Assembly: GCF_003614885.1 (NCBI RefSeq)
Contig: NZ_QZMS01000007.1
Location: 868,001 to 932,000, forward strand
Source: Photobacterium salinisoli
Lineage (GTDB): Bacteria > Pseudomonadota > Gammaproteobacteria > Enterobacterales > Vibrionaceae
Reading direction: 5' to 3'
Length of the DNA stretch: 64,000 nt
The notes under the pieces are model-generated. The model had not been told where the DNA came from. It was given only the letters and a program-made list of their open reading frames with translations, and did no database searches. Positions 62,817-64,000 of this stretch are shown here, one piece after another; positions within the stretch are counted from its first letter, which is position 1; each line of letters starts with the position of its first letter. The position numbers were made by a program, and so were the translations under genes.

Positions 62817-63506
62817 TTACGGCGATTTTTTATCCAAAACTCGGTTCGAAATGTTGAAAACCTGTCCGTTGATGTACGAGGCTTCGTTACTTACTAAAAA
62901 ACGTACCATAGCTGCCACGTCTTTGAATTGATTTACATCATTTTTTTTTGCATCAGCCCGGTTAAGAATGTATCGGGCAGCATGGACAGAAACATCCGGC
63001 GATAAGCTATTGGCCAAAGCTTCAGTCAGTCCAATTAGGCCTTGGCTACAGACTGCGAGTAATTCACTGTTAATAGCTGATTCTTGTGGCGTAGGGACAA
63101 CATGGACAATCGTCCCTTTCGTTGCTTTCAGAAGAGGCAGAGATTGTCTGGCGGTAAACAAGGTTGCTGTTAACTGGTGGTGAAGTGCCTGGTTCCAATC
63201 AAACAAATCCATTTCAGTGAAGGGGATGCCCACATCGGGAAGTGATACCGATGGGTTAATGACAAGTGCATCAAGCCGACCAAATTGAGACTCAATCTCC
63301 CGGACGGCTGCGGCAATGTCTGATTCTTTACTGCAGTCTGTATTGCGAAATCTGACTCGTGGATCCTCTGCAACCAAATCGTAACCCGCATTTTCGTCAT
63401 TGCTCAGTGACATGACAATAGACTGAGTAGCAGCAAGCTCTTTACAGATACGTTTGCCTAACTCTGTTGTTCCTTCTGTGACAATCATTACTGGTTGCTT
63501 TGTCAT
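62817..63506 (-). CDS. Short-chain dehydrogenase-like protein, probably non-catalytic
   Basis: 229 residues from ATG 63506. The SDR core is recognisable: a first strand with TEGTTELGKRI in place of TGxxxGIG, FGRLDALVINPSVS in place of NNAG, and GLIGLTEALANSLSPDVSVHAARYIL after the active site. But the catalytic YxxxK is absent: aligning GLIGLTEALA with normal SDRs puts Leu at the Tyr and Ser at the Lys position (ELLAVCSQG), and the Ser of the triad is also altered (IVHVVPT). NAD binding may remain. Function unknown. Confidence 0.82.
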   Translation of the reverse strand: MTKQPVMIVTEGTTELGKRICKELAATQSIVMSLSNDENAGYDLVAEDPRVRFRNTDCSKESDIAAAVREIESQFGRLDALVINPSVSLPDVGIPFTEMDLFDWNQALHHQLTATLFTARQSLPLLKATKGTIVHVVPTPQESAINSELLAVCSQGLIGLTEALANSLSPDVSVHAARYILNRADAKKNDVNQFKDVAAMVRFLVSNEASYINGQVFNISNRVLDKKSP

Positions 63507-63658
63507 ACCCAAATCTGCTTTGTCGAATAGTTAAATACTAATAACGGTAAATCGCACACAGACTTAAGAGTTTTTTTTATAAAAATTCAATACTCTGCTG
63601 ATCCTCAAATTGAAACTGTCTATTATGGGGAAGATACACACTCAGCCGTGAACACTAC

Positions 63659-64000
63659 ATGGAAATTGTTACCAGTTACTCAACGATAGAAACGACAACA
63701 GCAGCAGTAGATGAGGCTGTTAGTCAACTGAAAGCCAGATTAGTACGGCCCAGCTTATTGTTGGTGTACTTTTCAGGGCATGACAATGCGCAAGTTATCC
63801 GAGAGCAACTTGTTGCCGAATTCCCCGATACTCAAATTTTAGGCTGTTCATCATGTCAGGGAATCCTGACAGAAGCAGGATATTTTCCCGATCGGGTTGT
63901 CGGTTTATGGGCTGTCTTTGACTTCAATGGTGCGTATGGCTCTGCTTTAGTGTCTACCCATCAGCTTCCTCATCAAATGGCGAAACAGGCATTGCTGAAG
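63659..64000 (+). CDS. FIST-domain sensor protein, N-terminal fragment
   Basis: The first 114 codons of a gene that runs off the window, from ATG 63659. The sequence (SLLLVYFSGHDNAQVIREQL, then TQILGCSSCQGILTEAGYF and VVGLWAVFD) is the start of a FIST_N domain, a sensory module thought to bind amino acids or similar small ligands and often joined to chemoreceptor, GGDEF or histidine-kinase parts. What follows the FIST domain is not visible. No strong ribosome site. Confidence 0.82.
   Translation, partial: MEIVTSYSTIETTTAAVDEAVSQLKARLVRPSLLLVYFSGHDNAQVIREQLVAEFPDTQILGCSSCQGILTEAGYFPDRVVGLWAVFDFNGAYGSALVSTHQLPHQMAKQALLK

Noticed and set aside
1..64000. tRNA, rRNA, CRISPR arrays, prophage or intact insertion sequences
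   Set aside because: No T-loop GGTTCRA-type clover-leaf signatures, regular repeat-spacer pattern, integrase, transposase or phage structural gene was seen on either strand.

Overview
This 64 kb window is ordinary, dense gammaproteobacterial chromosome. It most likely comes from the family Vibrionaceae (Vibrio, Photobacterium, Enterovibrio or Grimontia relatives). That call rests on the gene set: an orthologue of the Vibrio cholerae dicarboxylate transporter VcINDY, a second FabH, proteins that look like the marine-gamma families DUF3802, DUF2987 and DUF3581, and a gene order potA-potB-potC-potD-potD ... ttcA-uspE-fnr-(TauE-like)-ccoS-ccoI-ccoH-ccoP-ccoQ-ccoO-ccoN that I associate with Vibrio. 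The genus is not resolved. I saw no rRNA, tRNA, CRISPR array, prophage or intact insertion sequence.

Region 1 (1-16.5 kb) holds mostly single housekeeping and accessory genes: the end of an ABC-F ATPase, YaiI, two GNAT acetyltransferases, a SpoIIAA-like protein, a HAD phosphatase, a four-helix membrane protein, a secreted ParB-like protein, a membrane-anchored thioredoxin-fold protein, a chemoreceptor, TapT, NagK, a RhlE-type helicase, a second FabH, a Gfo/Idh/MocA oxidoreductase and the VcINDY-type transporter. Two very small candidate genes (29 and 41 codons) lie between them.

Region 2 (16.6-23.9 kb) starts with a REP-like element, followed by a three-gene cluster (FAD/NAD(P)-binding protein, MFS_4 transporter, GST-like protein). 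This is the least familiar operon here. Then come SanA, the NAD malic enzyme and TerB.

Region 3 (24-37.5 kb) has HrpA, a DUF2786 protein, an uncharacterised zinc-ribbon protein, a small copper-related pair (CopG/DUF411 and a Cys-rich secreted protein), an Xre regulator, a YceM-like oxidoreductase, a BCCT transporter, a second RsgA-type GTPase behind a structured leader with a 16-codon upstream ORF, a DUF3581 protein and a 35-residue membrane protein.

Region 4 (37.5-51.3 kb) has an MltD-like transglycosylase, an outer-membrane barrel, CobB, the polyamine importer PotABC with two tandem binding proteins, a three-gene envelope operon, a RES/Xre toxin-antitoxin pair with a clear palindromic operator, a second REP-like element and an M32 carboxypeptidase.

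Region 5 (51.8-64 kb) is a respiration and oxygen-response block. It contains TtcA, UspE, the oxygen regulator FNR, the cbb3 oxidase assembly genes (ccoS, ccoI, ccoH and a TauE/SafE-like gene), the oxidase operon ccoNOQP (ccoQ is only 58 residues), a small membrane protein, a short-chain dehydrogenase-like protein that appears to have lost its catalytic residues, and the start of a FIST sensor protein.

All family names come from reading motifs by eye; no search was run.
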